The notes: generated by a model not told the origin, from the sequence alone. A stretch of 32,630 nt of DNA from Glycomyces luteolus (GCF_027622875.1 NZ_JAPZVP010000006.1:146621-179250), one strand, 5' to 3'; positions 7,093-15,614 are shown, counted from the stretch's first letter. Translations and numbers: made by a program.

Positions 7093-7542
7093 ATGGCCGA
7101 CGACGAACCCCGCCCCGCGTCCGATCCGAGCCCCGTACCGGACCACGTCCCCGACCAGGCCCCGGCAGCCCCCGTGCCCGACCCGAATCCGGTCGACGGC
7201 ACCGCCGCATCGAGCACACCGCCGCCGTACGACCCGTACGCCGTCCCACCGCCGCCGTACGATCCGTACGCCCCGCCCCCGCCGTACTACTGGCAGCCGC
7301 CGAAGCCCGGCACCAACGGCTTCGCCGTCACGGCCCTCGTCGTCGGCATCGTCGGCCTCTGCTTCTGCTTCGGCTTCCTGGGCATCATCTTCGGCAACAT
7401 CGCACGGCGCCAGATCGAGGAGACCGGCCAGGCCGGCGCCGGCATGGCCACGGCGGGCATCGTCCTCGGCTGGATCGCGGTCGCCTGGATCGTGCTCCGC
7501 ATTCTCCTGGTCTTCGGCGTCGGCGCCACCTCGGACTTCTGA
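7093..7542 (+). CDS. DUF4190 membrane protein with Pro/Tyr-rich tail
   Basis: A 149-residue actinobacterial membrane protein. The N-terminal ~75 residues are a proline-rich, disordered, probably cytoplasmic segment with two copies of PPPYDPYA, followed by PPPPYYWQPP. The DUF4190-type domain follows (NGFAVTALVVGIVGLCFCFGF, split here as NGFAVTALVV and GIVGLCFCFG), with two transmembrane helices joined by IFGNIARRQIEETGQAGAGMATAGI and ending VGATSDF. The ATG at 7093 is chosen because GAAGGA precedes it by about eight bases; an upstream in-frame extension reads as low-complexity sequence. Family members are usually small integral membrane proteins of unknown function; the Pro/Tyr tails resemble those of DUF4190 and DUF4352 neighbours in Streptomyces. 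Convergent with priA, 21 bases apart. Confidence 0.82.
   Translation: MADDEPRPASDPSPVPDHVPDQAPAAPVPDPNPVDGTAASSTPPPYDPYAVPPPPYDPYAPPPPYYWQPPKPGTNGFAVTALVVGIVGLCFCFGFLGIIFGNIARRQIEETGQAGAGMATAGIVLGWIAVAWIVLRILLVFGVGATSDF
7219..7272 (+). repeat. 24-bp coding direct repeat (PPPYDPYA)
   Basis: Two 24-base copies at 7219-7242 and 7249-7272 match at 23 of 24 positions with a 30-base period, encoding PPPYDPYA twice. The copy number probably varies between strains. Confidence 0.75.
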
Positions 7543-7563
7543 CCGCACCGATCCCGCTCGGGC

Positions 7564-9489
7564 TCAGGCGATTTCGCGGGGGTCGATTTGGATCTTGACC
7601 TGTTCGGCCTTCGCGCTCGACCGTTCGGCGGCCGCCTTGGCGAGGACGCTCGCGAGGGCGGCGCCGTCGCGGCGGCGGACCCGCAGCAGCAGGCGCTCGG
7701 TGTGCTCGTCGACCGGGATCGGCCCGATGGCCTCGGCGTGCAGACCCGCCGGCAGGTTCGCGGCGATCTTCTCCGCCTCGCCGTTCGGCCCGGTGAGCGC
7801 GGCGAACTTCATCACCGGCGGGAAGCCCAGCTCTGCGCGTTCGTCGAGTTCGAGGCGCGCGAACCACGCAGGGTCCCAACGGATCAGGGCCTGCACCACC
7901 GGCAGGCCGCCGTCGGCCGTGACCACGGCCGTGCCGCGGGGGGCGCACAGCGCCACCGCGTTCATCCAGATCCGAAGCGCCTCTTCAGAAGCGGTCAGTT
8001 CGGCACGAGTCAGCTGCGCCCAGGTGTCGAGCAGCAGCACCGCGCCGTAGCCTTGCGGCGCAGCCGGTTCGACTCCGGGCGTGGACACGACGATGCGGCG
8101 GCCCCGCGGAATCGCGTCGAGCCGCTCCGAAGCGTTCGACTCGACCACCTCGACGCCGGGGAAGGCGCTCGCGAGTTCCTCAGCGGTCCGCGCCGCACCG
8201 ATCACGTTCGCCCTGATCCGCGTCGATCCGCATTCCTTGCAACGGTATTGCTCATCGACCCGGCCGCACCAGGTGCACACCGGAGGACGGCGCGGGCCGG
8301 TGAGCCGCAGCGGTCCAGTGCATTCGGGGCACAGCGCGCGGGTGCGGCAGCGCTGGCAGGACACCGCCGGGACGTAGCCGCGGCGCGGCACCTGCAGGAG
8401 CACCGGCAGATCGTCGTTCAGTGCTTTCCGGGCGGCTTCCCAAGCGACCGTGGGCAGTCGCGCGGTGGAACTCGACGGGTCGGCCGCGAGGTCGGCGTCG
8501 TCGCCGATCGGCACGACCCGGGGCGCGGCCGCGCGGAGCGCGTCGCGTTCGCCGACCGCGGAGACGGCCCAGCCGGTCTCGACGAGGAGCTGCGCCTGCG
8601 GGGTGCGCGAGAAGCCGCCGACCACGCAGGCGGCCCCGGCGAGTTCGGCGCGGGTCAGGAGCACGTCGCGGGCGTGCGGGTAGGGGGCGTGGAGGCTGAT
8701 CAGGTTCTTGTCGCCGTCGTCCCACACCGCAACGAGCCCAAGGCGTTCCACCGGGGCGAGCATCGCGACCTGCGTGCCCGCGACCACGCGGACCTCCCCG
8801 CGCAGCGCCTTGAGGAACGACCGGTAGCGGGGCGTCGGCCCCATCGCGTTCGAGATCGTGACGTGCCGGTCCGGACCGAGCACATTGTTCAGCGCCGCAT
8901 CGAGCCGTTCCAGGTCGTACTGGTCGGGGACGACGAGCAGCGCTCCGCGCCCGGCGGCAGCGGCGGCAGCGGCGGCCTCGGCGAGTCGGGCGGCCCAGTC
9001 CTCGCCGGGGACGGCGTTCCAGACGATGCGGGGTTGCTTGCCCGCGCCCAACGCGCGCAGGAATGCCTCGCCTGCGATATATCTATTCCAGAGAGCGTGG
9101 TTCGGAGCCTCCACCTGCAGCGGTTCGGCCGGGACCTCCTTCTCGACCCGCAGCTTGCGTTCGGGAAGCGCGAGGCGCAGCACGTCGGCCAGGTTCCCCG
9201 CATAGCGGTCGGCGACGCGCCTGGCCGCCGCGGCCACTTCAGCGGTGAGCACCGGCCCGGGCGGGACCGTTTCGAGCACCGGCAGGATCTTGCCGGGGAA
9301 GTCCGTGCGGTCGCGCAGCTCCATCACGGTCGCCTTGAGTTTGCGGCCGTTGAACCGCACCGCGACGCGGCAGCCCGGGCGCACCTCGTCGAGGAGTTCG
9401 ACCGGCACCCGGTAGTCGAAAAGCTGGTTGAGCTGCGGCAACGGGTGGTCTACGCAGACCGCTGCGTATCGTGCCGGGGACTCGTCCAT
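7564..9489 (-). CDS. priA: Primosomal protein N' (PriA), ATPase-degenerate
   Basis: A 641-residue PriA homologue for replication restart. The N-terminal DNA-binding region is recognisable (VCVDHPLPQLNQLFDYRVP, then PGCRVAVRFNGRKL). Eight cysteines at 378, 381, 387, 390, 405, 408, 417 and 420 form the two-zinc region (CQRC, CPEC, CTWC, CKEC). The helicase motifs are degraded: where a Walker A GxTGSGKT is expected there is VWNAVPGEDW (157-166), and the DEEH motif reads VWDDGD. This loss is known for actinobacterial PriA, which is thought not to be a helicase, so it may act as a structural loader. No Shine-Dalgarno precedes the ATG; TACTTT lies six bases upstream, suggesting a leaderless message. 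The gene follows metK, as in many actinobacteria; fmt, often next to priA, is absent. Confidence 0.93.
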   Translation of the reverse strand: MDESPARYAAVCVDHPLPQLNQLFDYRVPVELLDEVRPGCRVAVRFNGRKLKATVMELRDRTDFPGKILPVLETVPPGPVLTAEVAAAARRVADRYAGNLADVLRLALPERKLRVEKEVPAEPLQVEAPNHALWNRYIAGEAFLRALGAGKQPRIVWNAVPGEDWAARLAEAAAAAAAAGRGALLVVPDQYDLERLDAALNNVLGPDRHVTISNAMGPTPRYRSFLKALRGEVRVVAGTQVAMLAPVERLGLVAVWDDGDKNLISLHAPYPHARDVLLTRAELAGAACVVGGFSRTPQAQLLVETGWAVSAVGERDALRAAAPRVVPIGDDADLAADPSSSTARLPTVAWEAARKALNDDLPVLLQVPRRGYVPAVSCQRCRTRALCPECTGPLRLTGPRRPPVCTWCGRVDEQYRCKECGSTRIRANVIGAARTAEELASAFPGVEVVESNASERLDAIPRGRRIVVSTPGVEPAAPQGYGAVLLLDTWAQLTRAELTASEEALRIWMNAVALCAPRGTAVVTADGGLPVVQALIRWDPAWFARLELDERAELGFPPVMKFAALTGPNGEAEKIAANLPAGLHAEAIGPIPVDEHTERLLLRVRRRDGAALASVLAKAAAERSSAKAEQVKIQIDPREIA

Positions 9490-9495
9490 CGAATA

Positions 9496-9501
9496 AAAGT
9501 A
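9496..9501 (-). promoter_or_regulatory. Putative -10 (TACTTT), leaderless priA
   Basis: On the minus strand TACTTT (TAnnnT) ends six bases before the priA ATG, and no ribosome-binding site is present. The element overlaps the T-rich tail of the metK terminator. No convincing -35 lies 16-18 bases upstream, where the hairpin arm sits. Confidence 0.35.
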
Positions 9502-9533
9502 CCGGGCGGCTCCGACAATGGGAGCCGCCCGGT
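9496..9533 (-). terminator. metK intrinsic terminator with T tract
   Basis: Arms ACCGGGCGGCTCC (9501-9513) and GGAGCCGCCCGGT (9521-9533) pair perfectly over 13 bp around a seven-base loop. On the minus strand the hairpin begins 15 bases after the metK stop and is followed by ACTTTTATTC, a real T-rich tail that is rare in this genome. This is the most canonical terminator in the window. Confidence 0.9.
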
Positions 9534-9548
9534 GCCTTCAGCTTGTGC

Positions 9549-10742
9549 CTAGTTCACGGCCTCTTTGAGGGCCGCGGCTCGGTCGGTGGCCTCCCAGGTG
9601 AACTCGGGGAGTTCGCGGCCGAAGTGGCCGTAGGCGGCGGTCTTGGAGTAGACCGGGCGGATCAGGTTGAGGTCGCGGATGATCGCGGCGGGGCGGAGGT
9701 CGAAGACCTCGAGCACCGCGCGCTCGATGCGCGCGGGGTCGACGGTCTCGGTGCCCTGCGCGTCGACCGCGACGCTGACGGGCTTGGCCTTGCCGATCGC
9801 GTAGGCGACCTGGACCTCGCAGCGCTCGGCGAGCCCGGCGGCCACGACGTTCTTCGCCACCCAGCGGGCGGCGTACGCGGCCGAGCGGTCGACCTTCGAC
9901 GGGTCCTTGCCGGAGAAGGCGCCGCCGCCGTGGCGGGCGTACCCGCCGTAGGTGTCGACGATGATCTTGCGGCCGGTGAGGCCGGCGTCGCCCATCGGGC
10001 CGCCGATCTCGAAGCGGCCGGTCGGGTTCACCAGGAGCTTGTAGTCGGCGGTGTCGAGGTCGAGACCCGAGACGACCGGCGCGATGACGTGCTCGGCGAC
10101 GTCGGGCGACAGCAGCGAGTCGAGCGAGATGTCGGGCGCGTGCTGGCTCGAGACGACCACCGTGTCCAGGCGGACGGGCTTGTTGCCCTCGTACTCGATG
10201 GTGACCTGGGTCTTGCCGTCCGGGCGCAGGTACGGCACGGTGCCGTCCTTGCGGACCTCGGTGAGCCGCTGGGAGAGCCGGTGCGCCAAGGCGATCGGCA
10301 GCGGCATGAGCTCAGGGGTCTCGCGGCACGCGAAGCCGAACATGAGGCCCTGGTCGCCCGCGCCCTGCAGGTCCATCTCGTCGATGTCGCCGGAGTCCAC
10401 ACGGGACTCCCAGGCCTTGTCGACGCCCTGGGCGATGTCGGGGCTCTGCCCGCCGATCGAGACGTTCACGCCGCACGAGGCGCCGTCGAAGCCCTTCTTG
10501 GACGAGTCGTAGCCGATCCGCAGGATCGTGTCGCGCACGATCCGGGGGATGTCCGCGTAGGCGTGGGTCGTGACCTCGCCCGCCACGTGCACCTGACCGG
10601 TGGTGATGAGGGTTTCGACCGCGACCCGACTCGACGGGTCCTCGCCCAGCAGGGCGTCCAGGATCCCATCGGAGATCTGGTCGGCGATCTTGTCCGGGTG
10701 GCCCTCAGTGACCGACTCGGAGGTGAACAGGCGACGTGCCAC
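9549..10742 (-). CDS. metK: S-adenosylmethionine synthase
   Basis: A 397-residue methionine adenosyltransferase that makes SAM from methionine and ATP in the cytoplasm, usually as a tetramer. Signatures are [17 protein letters not shown] at the start, GAGDQG at 127-132, and the later [19 protein letters not shown] phosphate-binding loop. The length is normal. The GTG at 10742 is chosen because GAGGAG lies about four bases upstream and it gives the usual ARRLFTSES start; an upstream ATG would add 20 unrelated residues. It lies downstream of coaBC with a 115-base gap holding a likely promoter of its own (10804-10832). No SAM riboswitch is apparent in the leader. It ends in a strong intrinsic terminator. 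Confidence 0.97.
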   Translation of the reverse strand: MARRLFTSESVTEGHPDKIADQISDGILDALLGEDPSSRVAVETLITTGQVHVAGEVTTHAYADIPRIVRDTILRIGYDSSKKGFDGASCGVNVSIGGQSPDIAQGVDKAWESRVDSGDIDEMDLQGAGDQGLMFGFACRETPELMPLPIALAHRLSQRLTEVRKDGTVPYLRPDGKTQVTIEYEGNKPVRLDTVVVSSQHAPDISLDSLLSPDVAEHVIAPVVSGLDLDTADYKLLVNPTGRFEIGGPMGDAGLTGRKIIVDTYGGYARHGGGAFSGKDPSKVDRSAAYAARWVAKNVVAAGLAERCEVQVAYAIGKAKPVSVAVDAQGTETVDPARIERAVLEVFDLRPAAIIRDLNLIRPVYSKTAAYGHFGRELPEFTWEATDRAAALKEAVN

Positions 10743-10803
10743 GGCACTCCTCAACACTTCCACGCCGCGGTACGGCGCTCTTCGACTGACTTCGCAGCTC
10801 ACA

Positions 10804-10832
10804 AGTCTATGCGGTGAAGATCATCCCACCAA
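10804..10832 (-). promoter_or_regulatory. Likely metK promoter
   Basis: On the minus strand a -35-like TTGGTG (10827-10832) and a -10 TAGACT (10804-10809) are separated by exactly 17 bases. The resulting leader is about 55 bases. It lies in the gap between coaBC and metK, so metK can be expressed apart from the upstream operon. Confidence 0.5.
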
Positions 10833-10857
10833 GTCGGCACGCGGCGGTCACGCGGTG

Positions 10858-12102
10858 TCAATCGCGTCCACTCAGCGGGAGTCGCGCCGATACTGCGTCC
10901 CAGATGGCGTCGGCCACGACCTCCTTCGAGACGCGCTCGCGGACGTCGACTTCGCCACGTTCGTCGAACACGGTGACCGAGTTCTCCGCGGAGCCGAACA
11001 CGGCGCCCCCCGAGACGTCGTTGAGGACGACCAAGTCGGCGCCTTTGGCCTCGCGTTTGCGCATCGCGTGCTCGGGGCCGTCGTTCGTCTCGGCGGCGAA
11101 CACGACGAGCACCTGTTCGGGCCGCTTCTCGCGGCCCACCGCCGCCGAGATGTCCGCGGTGGAGGTCAGCGCGAGGTCGAGGTCGCCCTTGCGCTTGAGC
11201 TTGCGGTCCGAGCGCTCTTTCGGGGTGAAGTCGGCGGGCGCGGCGGCGAGCACCGCGGCGTCGGCTTCGGCGGCGGCCTTCACCGTCGCCTCGTACAGCT
11301 CGCCGGTGGTGGAGACGCGCTCGACGCTGATCCCGGCGGGCAGCGGCGCGTCGATGTGGGCGGCGATGAGGTGCACGTCCGCGCCGCGCGCGGCGGCCGC
11401 GGCGGCGAGGGCGATGCCCTGCCGGCCCGAGGAGTGGTTCCCGATGAAGCGCACCGGGTCGATCGGCTCGCGGGTCCCGCCGGCGGTGACGAGGACCTTG
11501 CGGCCCAACAGGTCCCGCTTGCGGGAGATAGGGAGAGCGTCCACTCCGGTTCGGGGAGAGGCGTCGCGGGGCGACGGGTGCGGGAGGAAGCCCTTGATGA
11601 GCGCGAAGAGCGATTCGGGTTCGGGGAGGCGGCCGGGGCCGGTGTCGGCGCCGGTGAGGCGGCCCGAGTCGGGTTCGACGACATGCGCGCCGCGCTCGCG
11701 CAGCGTGGCCACGTTCGCGCGGGTGGCCGCGTGCTCCCACATCTCCGTGTGCATCGCCGGGGCGAACACGACGGGGCAGGTGGCGGTCAGCAGCGTGCTG
11801 GTGAGGAGGTCGTCAGCGCGGCCGTGCGCGGCCCGCGCGAGCAGGTCGGCCGTCGCGGGGGCGACCACGACGAGGTCGGCCTGGCGGCCGAGCCGCACGT
11901 GCTTGACCTCGGAGACGTCGGAGAAGACGCCGGAAGCCACCCGGTGGCCCGAAAGGGCCTCCCAGGTGGCTTCACCGACGAACTTGAGCGCCGCCTCAGT
12001 GGGAATGACGTGGACGTCGTGTCCGGATTCCTTGAGGAGGCGGAGCAGGATGCAGGCCTTGTAGGCGGCGATGCCGCCCGACACGCCCAGGACGATGTTC
12101 AC
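10858..12102 (-). CDS. coaBC: Bifunctional CoaBC (PPC synthetase/decarboxylase)
   Basis: A 414-residue fusion for two steps of coenzyme A synthesis: CTP-dependent coupling of 4'-phosphopantothenate with cysteine, then FMN-dependent decarboxylation. The N-terminal CoaC domain (to about 190) has GVSGGIAAYK, the active-site His in VKHVRL, VVVAPATADLLA, and AMHTEMW where many enzymes have AMNxxMW. The recognition clamp reads GADTGPGRLPEPE and lacks the Cys of the E. coli enzyme; both variants occur in actinobacterial CoaBC as I recall. The C-terminal CoaB domain has VTAGGTREPIDPVRFIGN, the NHSSGRQG loop, and AAPADFTPKE. The GTG start follows rpoZ by 33 bases. Standard order rpoZ-coaBC-metK. Confidence 0.95.
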   Translation of the reverse strand: MNIVLGVSGGIAAYKACILLRLLKESGHDVHVIPTEAALKFVGEATWEALSGHRVASGVFSDVSEVKHVRLGRQADLVVVAPATADLLARAAHGRADDLLTSTLLTATCPVVFAPAMHTEMWEHAATRANVATLRERGAHVVEPDSGRLTGADTGPGRLPEPESLFALIKGFLPHPSPRDASPRTGVDALPISRKRDLLGRKVLVTAGGTREPIDPVRFIGNHSSGRQGIALAAAAAARGADVHLIAAHIDAPLPAGISVERVSTTGELYEATVKAAAEADAAVLAAAPADFTPKERSDRKLKRKGDLDLALTSTADISAAVGREKRPEQVLVVFAAETNDGPEHAMRKREAKGADLVVLNDVSGGAVFGSAENSVTVFDERGEVDVRERVSKEVVADAIWDAVSARLPLSGRD

Positions 12103-12135
12103 GCGCGAAGCTTACGCCTCGGCAACACCGGACGC

Positions 12136-12408
12136 TTACGCGTCGGGGTCGTCGAACGCCTTCGTCTCGAGCAGACCCTTGTCGAGCTCGCGCATGGCGA
12201 TCGACAGCGGCTTCTCCTCGGGAGTGGTCTCGACGAGCGGGCCGACGTACTCGAGCAGGCCTTCGCCCAGCTGCGAGTAGTACGCGTTGATCTGGCGCGC
12301 GCGCTTGGCCGAGTAGATGACCAGCTGGTACTTCGACTGGCTCTTCTCGAGCAGGTCGTCGATCGGCGGGTTGGTGATGCCGACGGGGTCGGCGACAGTC
12401 CCTGACAC
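12136..12408 (-). CDS. rpoZ: RNA polymerase omega subunit
   Basis: A 90-residue omega subunit, which binds beta-prime and helps RNA polymerase assembly. Visible family segments are [33 protein letters not shown] (family core, with KY and SAKRARQI), and the actinobacterial tail [13 protein letters not shown] with [15 protein letters not shown]. The GTG at 12408 (GTGTCAGGGACT) is chosen because GAAGGA lies about six bases upstream and gives the usual ~90 residues; the longer frame is an artefact of GC-rich sequence. It lies between gmk and coaBC, the standard arrangement. A hairpin (12444-12463) separates it from gmk. Confidence 0.95.
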   Translation of the reverse strand: MSGTVADPVGITNPPIDDLLEKSQSKYQLVIYSAKRARQINAYYSQLGEGLLEYVGPLVETTPEEKPLSIAMRELDKGLLETKAFDDPDA

Positions 12409-12443
12409 GTGTAATCCTTCGTGTGCGACTTGTTGTTGCTGCC

Positions 12444-12463
12444 GGTTCCGGGATGCCGGAACC
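12444..12463 (-). other. Hairpin between gmk and rpoZ
   Basis: GGTTCCGG (12444-12451) and CCGGAACC (12456-12463) form a perfect eight-bp stem with a GATG loop in the 80-base gmk-rpoZ gap. There is no T tract. It may be a weak terminator or an RNA-processing or stability element that tunes rpoZ relative to gmk. Confidence 0.45.
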
Positions 12464-12488
12464 CGACGCTTTCCTGGCCCTGCCGCGC

Positions 12489-13097
12489 CTAGGCGCGGCT
12501 GGCCGCCTTCGCGGCCAAAGCCGGAGAACTGAGCAACTCTACCAGCTCGGCGGCCGCCTGCTCGATCGACACATTGGTGACTGTGTGATCGAACTCGGCC
12601 TCCGCGGCGAGCTCTTGGCGGGCGGCGTCCAGGCGGCGCGCGATCGTGGCCTCGTCCTCGGTCCCCCGCCCGGTGAGGCGGCGGACGAGTTCGTCCCACG
12701 ACGGCGGCGCCAGGAACACCAGTTGGGCGTCCTGCATGGCCCGGCGGACCTGGCGGGCGCCCTGCAGTTCGATCTCCAGCAGCGCCGGGAGTCCGGCGCG
12801 CAGGCGCTCCTCGACCGGGCCGCGGGGGGTTCCGTAGAGGTTCCCCGCGTAGGAGGCCCACTCAAGGAACTCCCCCGCGGCGATCATCGACTCGAACTGC
12901 TCGGTCGACACGAAGTGGTAGTCGGCGCCGTCGACCTCACCAGGACGCGGCTTGCGGGTCGTGGCGCTCACGGAGAGCCAGACCCACGGGTAGTACTCCT
13001 GGATGAGGGCCTTGACGCTGCCCTTGCCGACTCCGGACGGGCCGGAGAGCACCGTGAGGCGCTGGGCCAGGGCGGCGTGGTGACGATCGATGCTCAC
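12489..13097 (-). CDS. gmk: Guanylate kinase
   Basis: A 202-residue guanylate kinase that phosphorylates GMP to GDP. The P-loop GPSGVGKGS spans 19-27; the GMP-binding lobe has [22 protein letters not shown] and FVSTEQFE, followed by [18 protein letters not shown] and [12 protein letters not shown]. The lid region is [12 protein letters not shown]. Start is GTG at 13097, 20 bases after mihF; no strong Shine-Dalgarno is seen, so translation may depend on coupling. Position between mihF and rpoZ is conserved across actinobacteria, where the mihF product and gmk are often cotranscribed. Essential housekeeping gene; nothing unusual in the sequence. Confidence 0.96.
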   Translation of the reverse strand: MSIDRHHAALAQRLTVLSGPSGVGKGSVKALIQEYYPWVWLSVSATTRKPRPGEVDGADYHFVSTEQFESMIAAGEFLEWASYAGNLYGTPRGPVEERLRAGLPALLEIELQGARQVRRAMQDAQLVFLAPPSWDELVRRLTGRGTEDEATIARRLDAARQELAAEAEFDHTVTNVSIEQAAAELVELLSSPALAAKAASRA

Positions 13098-13117
13098 GCG
13101 ACTACAACTACCCGAAC

Positions 13118-13441
13118 TTAGGCCTGGTCGCCCTTGAATTCATCCAGAAGCGCGGCGCGCTGGTGCTCGCCGAGGCCGCGCAGCCGACGGGAGTCGGCGA
13201 TCTTGAGCTTCTCCATGATCTGGGTGGCGCGCTTGTCGCCGATGCCGGGGAGGGCCTTGAGCACGGCCGAGACCTTCATCTTGCCCGAAATGTCGTCGGT
13301 GGCAGCGGACTTGAGGACCGCTTCCAGGGTGGTCTCGCCCGACTTCAGCTTCTCCTTGAGCAGCGCGCGGGCCTTGCGGGCCGCGGCGGCCTTTTCAAGG
13401 GCGGCGGCGCGCTGTTCCGGAGTCAGTTTAGGGAGCGGCAC
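13118..13441 (-). CDS. mihF: Actinobacterial integration host factor
   Basis: A 107-residue nucleoid-associated protein of the actinobacterial IHF (mIHF/sIHF) family, unrelated to proteobacterial IHF. The N-terminal helix is Ala/Lys rich ([20 protein letters not shown]), followed by [20 protein letters not shown] and the helix-two-turn-helix DNA-binding part [23 protein letters not shown] (core PGIGDKRA at 65-72), and [19 protein letters not shown]. Mycobacterial homologues support phage L5 integration, and the Streptomyces protein affects topology and development. The GTG start has AAGGAG eight bases before it. It follows pyrF by 148 bases and precedes gmk by 20. Confidence 0.95.
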   Translation of the reverse strand: MPLPKLTPEQRAAALEKAAAARKARALLKEKLKSGETTLEAVLKSAATDDISGKMKVSAVLKALPGIGDKRATQIMEKLKIADSRRLRGLGEHQRAALLDEFKGDQA

Positions 13442-13489
13442 GGGGTCTCCTTGCAGTCGATGGTTTCGTCCCTGTGGACCTTGACGTGC

Positions 13490-13510
13490 GGGTATCGCTG
13501 AAGCATACCC
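13490..13510 (-). promoter_or_regulatory. Inverted repeat and possible mihF -10
   Basis: GGGTAT (13490-13495) and ATACCC (13505-13510) form an inverted repeat with a nine-base spacer about 50 bases before mihF. A possible minus-strand -10, TATGCT (13502-13507), lies inside it. It could be a repressor operator over the mihF promoter, though no good -35 is visible. Confidence 0.35.
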
Positions 13511-13589
13511 AGCTCGGGAACGGTAACCCCAGCGTCCGACACGCCTGCGACCGGGGGTGGGGCAAATTCCGGCCCCGGAAATCGCCGCT

Positions 13590-14507
13590 TTATTCCCCCA
13601 TCGCGGCGCGGCATTCCTCCTGCAGCGCCTCGACGGCGCTGCGAATGCTCGCCACGGCTGGCCCCGGCTGTGCGATTTGTCGGGAATAGGACGGAATTGC
13701 GAAGTTCGTTGCCGCGCCGAGGACGCGCGGAAGATCACTCGGGCGTCCACCCTGGGCGCCCATGCCCGGGACCAGGATGGGGCCGTTGAACTGGGACAAG
13801 TCGTGAGCGGTGTCACGTTGGCGCACGGTGGTGTGCGTGATTCCGTAAGTCGACTCACGCAGGCGCGCCTCCCCTTCGGAGGCGCAGGCGCCGATGGTGG
13901 CGCCCATGACGATGCCGAAGGAGCCCATCGGCTCGGCGTCGCCGTTGTGCTCGTTCACCTCGTCGATGATCCCCTGCGCCACGGACTTGCCGTCGCGGCG
14001 CTTGGCCATCTGCACCTGCTTGCCCTCGGGGTTCGAGGTGCGGGCCAGCACGAACAGGCCCTTGCCGTGCGCGTTGGCGAGGTCGAAGGCGGGCTGCAGC
14101 GAACCGGTGCCGAGGAACGGGCTCACGGTGATCGCGTCGACCGCGAGCGGCGAGGCCGGGTCGAGGTAGGCCTGGGCGTAGGCCGCCATCGTGGAGCCGA
14201 TGTCGCCGCGCTTGACGTCCAGGATGACGAGCGCCCCCGCCTTGCGGGACTCCGCGATCACCCGTTCGAGGAGCGCCACGCCGCCCGAGCCGAACCGCTC
14301 GTAGAAAGCCGACTGCGGCTTGATGAACGCGCAGGACCCGGCGGTCGCCTCCACGATCGTCATCGCGAAGCGCTCGGCTCCGGCCAGGTCGTCGTCGAGC
14401 CCCCAGTGCTGCAGCAGCGCGCCGTGCGGGTCGATTCCGGCGCACAGCGGCCCGCGTACCTGCGAGAGGTGGTGGGCCCGGGAGCCGAAATCCTTGTTGG
14501 TAGGCAT
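13590..14507 (-). CDS. pyrF: Orotidine 5'-phosphate decarboxylase, type 2
   Basis: A 305-residue OMP decarboxylase, the last step of UMP synthesis. It is the longer type-2 (PyrF subfamily 2) form typical of actinobacteria. The active site reads LDVKRGDIGST at 96-106, with Asp97, Lys99 and Asp102 in the DxKxxD pattern. Substrate-loop segments are CAGIDPHGALL near the start, FIKPQSAFYERFG, and the later ILVPGMGAQGG phosphate loop. The ATG at 14507 follows AAGGAAG. It is the last gene of the pyr block, 30 bases after pyrD. The reaction needs no cofactor. Confidence 0.96.
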   Translation of the reverse strand: MPTNKDFGSRAHHLSQVRGPLCAGIDPHGALLQHWGLDDDLAGAERFAMTIVEATAGSCAFIKPQSAFYERFGSGGVALLERVIAESRKAGALVILDVKRGDIGSTMAAYAQAYLDPASPLAVDAITVSPFLGTGSLQPAFDLANAHGKGLFVLARTSNPEGKQVQMAKRRDGKSVAQGIIDEVNEHNGDAEPMGSFGIVMGATIGACASEGEARLRESTYGITHTTVRQRDTAHDLSQFNGPILVPGMGAQGGRPSDLPRVLGAATNFAIPSYSRQIAQPGPAVASIRSAVEALQEECRAAMGE

Positions 14508-14537
14508 TGCACTTCCTTAAGAGGGTCAGGCTTGTCG

Positions 14538-15614
14538 TCAGTTGGACTGAGGGGTGCGGGCGCCCTTGCGGACGGAGGATCGGTAGCGGCGCACACTGCT
14601 GCGCACCAGGCCGGGCCCGTTGAACACGAGGCCCGAGTAGAGCTGGACGAGGCTGGCGCCGGCGTCGAACATCGCCTGCGCGTCGTCGGCGGTCATGATC
14701 CCGCCGGAGCCGATGATCGGCAGCGTCCCGCCCGTCTCGCGGTGCACGAAGCGCACGATCTCGCGCGAGACCTGGGTCAGGGGCTTCCCCGACATGCCGC
14801 CGGGCTCGGCGGCGATCGCGTCCTCGCTCGGGTCGACGCCGTCGCGGCCCAGGGTCGTGTTCGTGGCGATCACGCCCGAGACGCCGGACTCGAGGCAGAC
14901 CTCCAGGAGCTGCGCCATGGCCGGTTCGGTGAGGTCGGGGGCGATCTTGACCAGCACCGGCCGCGGCTGGCGGCCGGCGGCCAGGCGCACCCCTTCGGCG
15001 CGCAGCGCGCCCAGCAGGGCGCGCAGGGCCCCGGCGTCCTGCAGCTGGCGCAGGCCCGGCGTGTTCGGCGAGGAGACGTTGATGGCGATGTAGTCCGCGA
15101 ACGGGTAGAGGAACCGCATCGAGATCAGGTAGTCCTCGATCGCGGCTTCGAGCGGCACCACCTTCGACTTGCCGATGCTGATGCCCAGCGGGCAGTTCAC
15201 GGCCGGGGCGGCGGTGAGCCGCGCGGCCAGGGCCTGCGCGCCATCGTTGTTGAAGCCCATGCGGTTGATGATGCCCTCGGAGCGGCGCATCCGGAACATG
15301 CGCGGCTTCGGGTTGCCCGGCTGCGGCTGGGCGGTCACGGTGCCGATCTCCGCGAACCCGAAGCCGAGGGCGGGCCAGGCACCCGTGGCGACGCCGTTCT
15401 TGTCCATCCCGGCGGCGAGGCCGATGGGATTGGGAAAGGGGATGCCGCAGACCGTGACAGGGGCGCTGACCTGGTTGAGCTTGATGAGCGCGTTCCGGGT
15501 CTGCCGTTGAGAGGACAGGCGGGAGAGCCAACGCAGGGTGGTCTCGTGCGCTCGTTCGGCGTCGCCGCGTCCGATCCGGAACAGGACCGGGCGGGCCAGA
15601 TTCTGATACAGCAT
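14538..15614 (-). CDS. pyrD: Dihydroorotate dehydrogenase, class 2 (quinone)
   Basis: A 358-residue class-2 enzyme that oxidises dihydroorotate to orotate with FMN, passing electrons to membrane quinones. Features are [38 protein letters not shown], the catalytic-serine motif [11 protein letters not shown] at 179-189, [13 protein letters not shown], and the FMN phosphate segment IIGSGGI. The class-2 type is supported by the N-terminal helix [14 protein letters not shown], which contacts the membrane. I start at the ATG at 15614, because AGGA lies six bases before it; in-frame ATGs at 15620 and 15635 lack a spaced ribosome site. The hairpin at 15637-15685 lies in the gap to carB. Confidence 0.94.
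   Translation of the reverse strand: MLYQNLARPVLFRIGRGDAERAHETTLRWLSRLSSQRQTRNALIKLNQVSAPVTVCGIPFPNPIGLAAGMDKNGVATGAWPALGFGFAEIGTVTAQPQPGNPKPRMFRMRRSEGIINRMGFNNDGAQALAARLTAAPAVNCPLGISIGKSKVVPLEAAIEDYLISMRFLYPFADYIAINVSSPNTPGLRQLQDAGALRALLGALRAEGVRLAAGRQPRPVLVKIAPDLTEPAMAQLLEVCLESGVSGVIATNTTLGRDGVDPSEDAIAAEPGGMSGKPLTQVSREIVRFVHRETGGTLPIIGSGGIMTADDAQAMFDAGASLVQLYSGLVFNGPGLVRSSVRRYRSSVRKGARTPQSN

Noticed and set aside
10743..10857. SAM riboswitch before metK
   Set aside because: No conserved SAM aptamer core or expression platform was seen; the leader is only about 55 bases.
10858..12102. Loss of catalytic residues in CoaC (AMHTEMW and no clamp Cys)
   Set aside because: These forms are, as I recall, usual in actinobacterial CoaBC, so not a sign of decay.
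13562..13590. TTCCGG/CCGGAA hairpin as pyrF terminator
   Set aside because: The loop would be two bases, or the stem only four, and no T tract follows; too weak to call.
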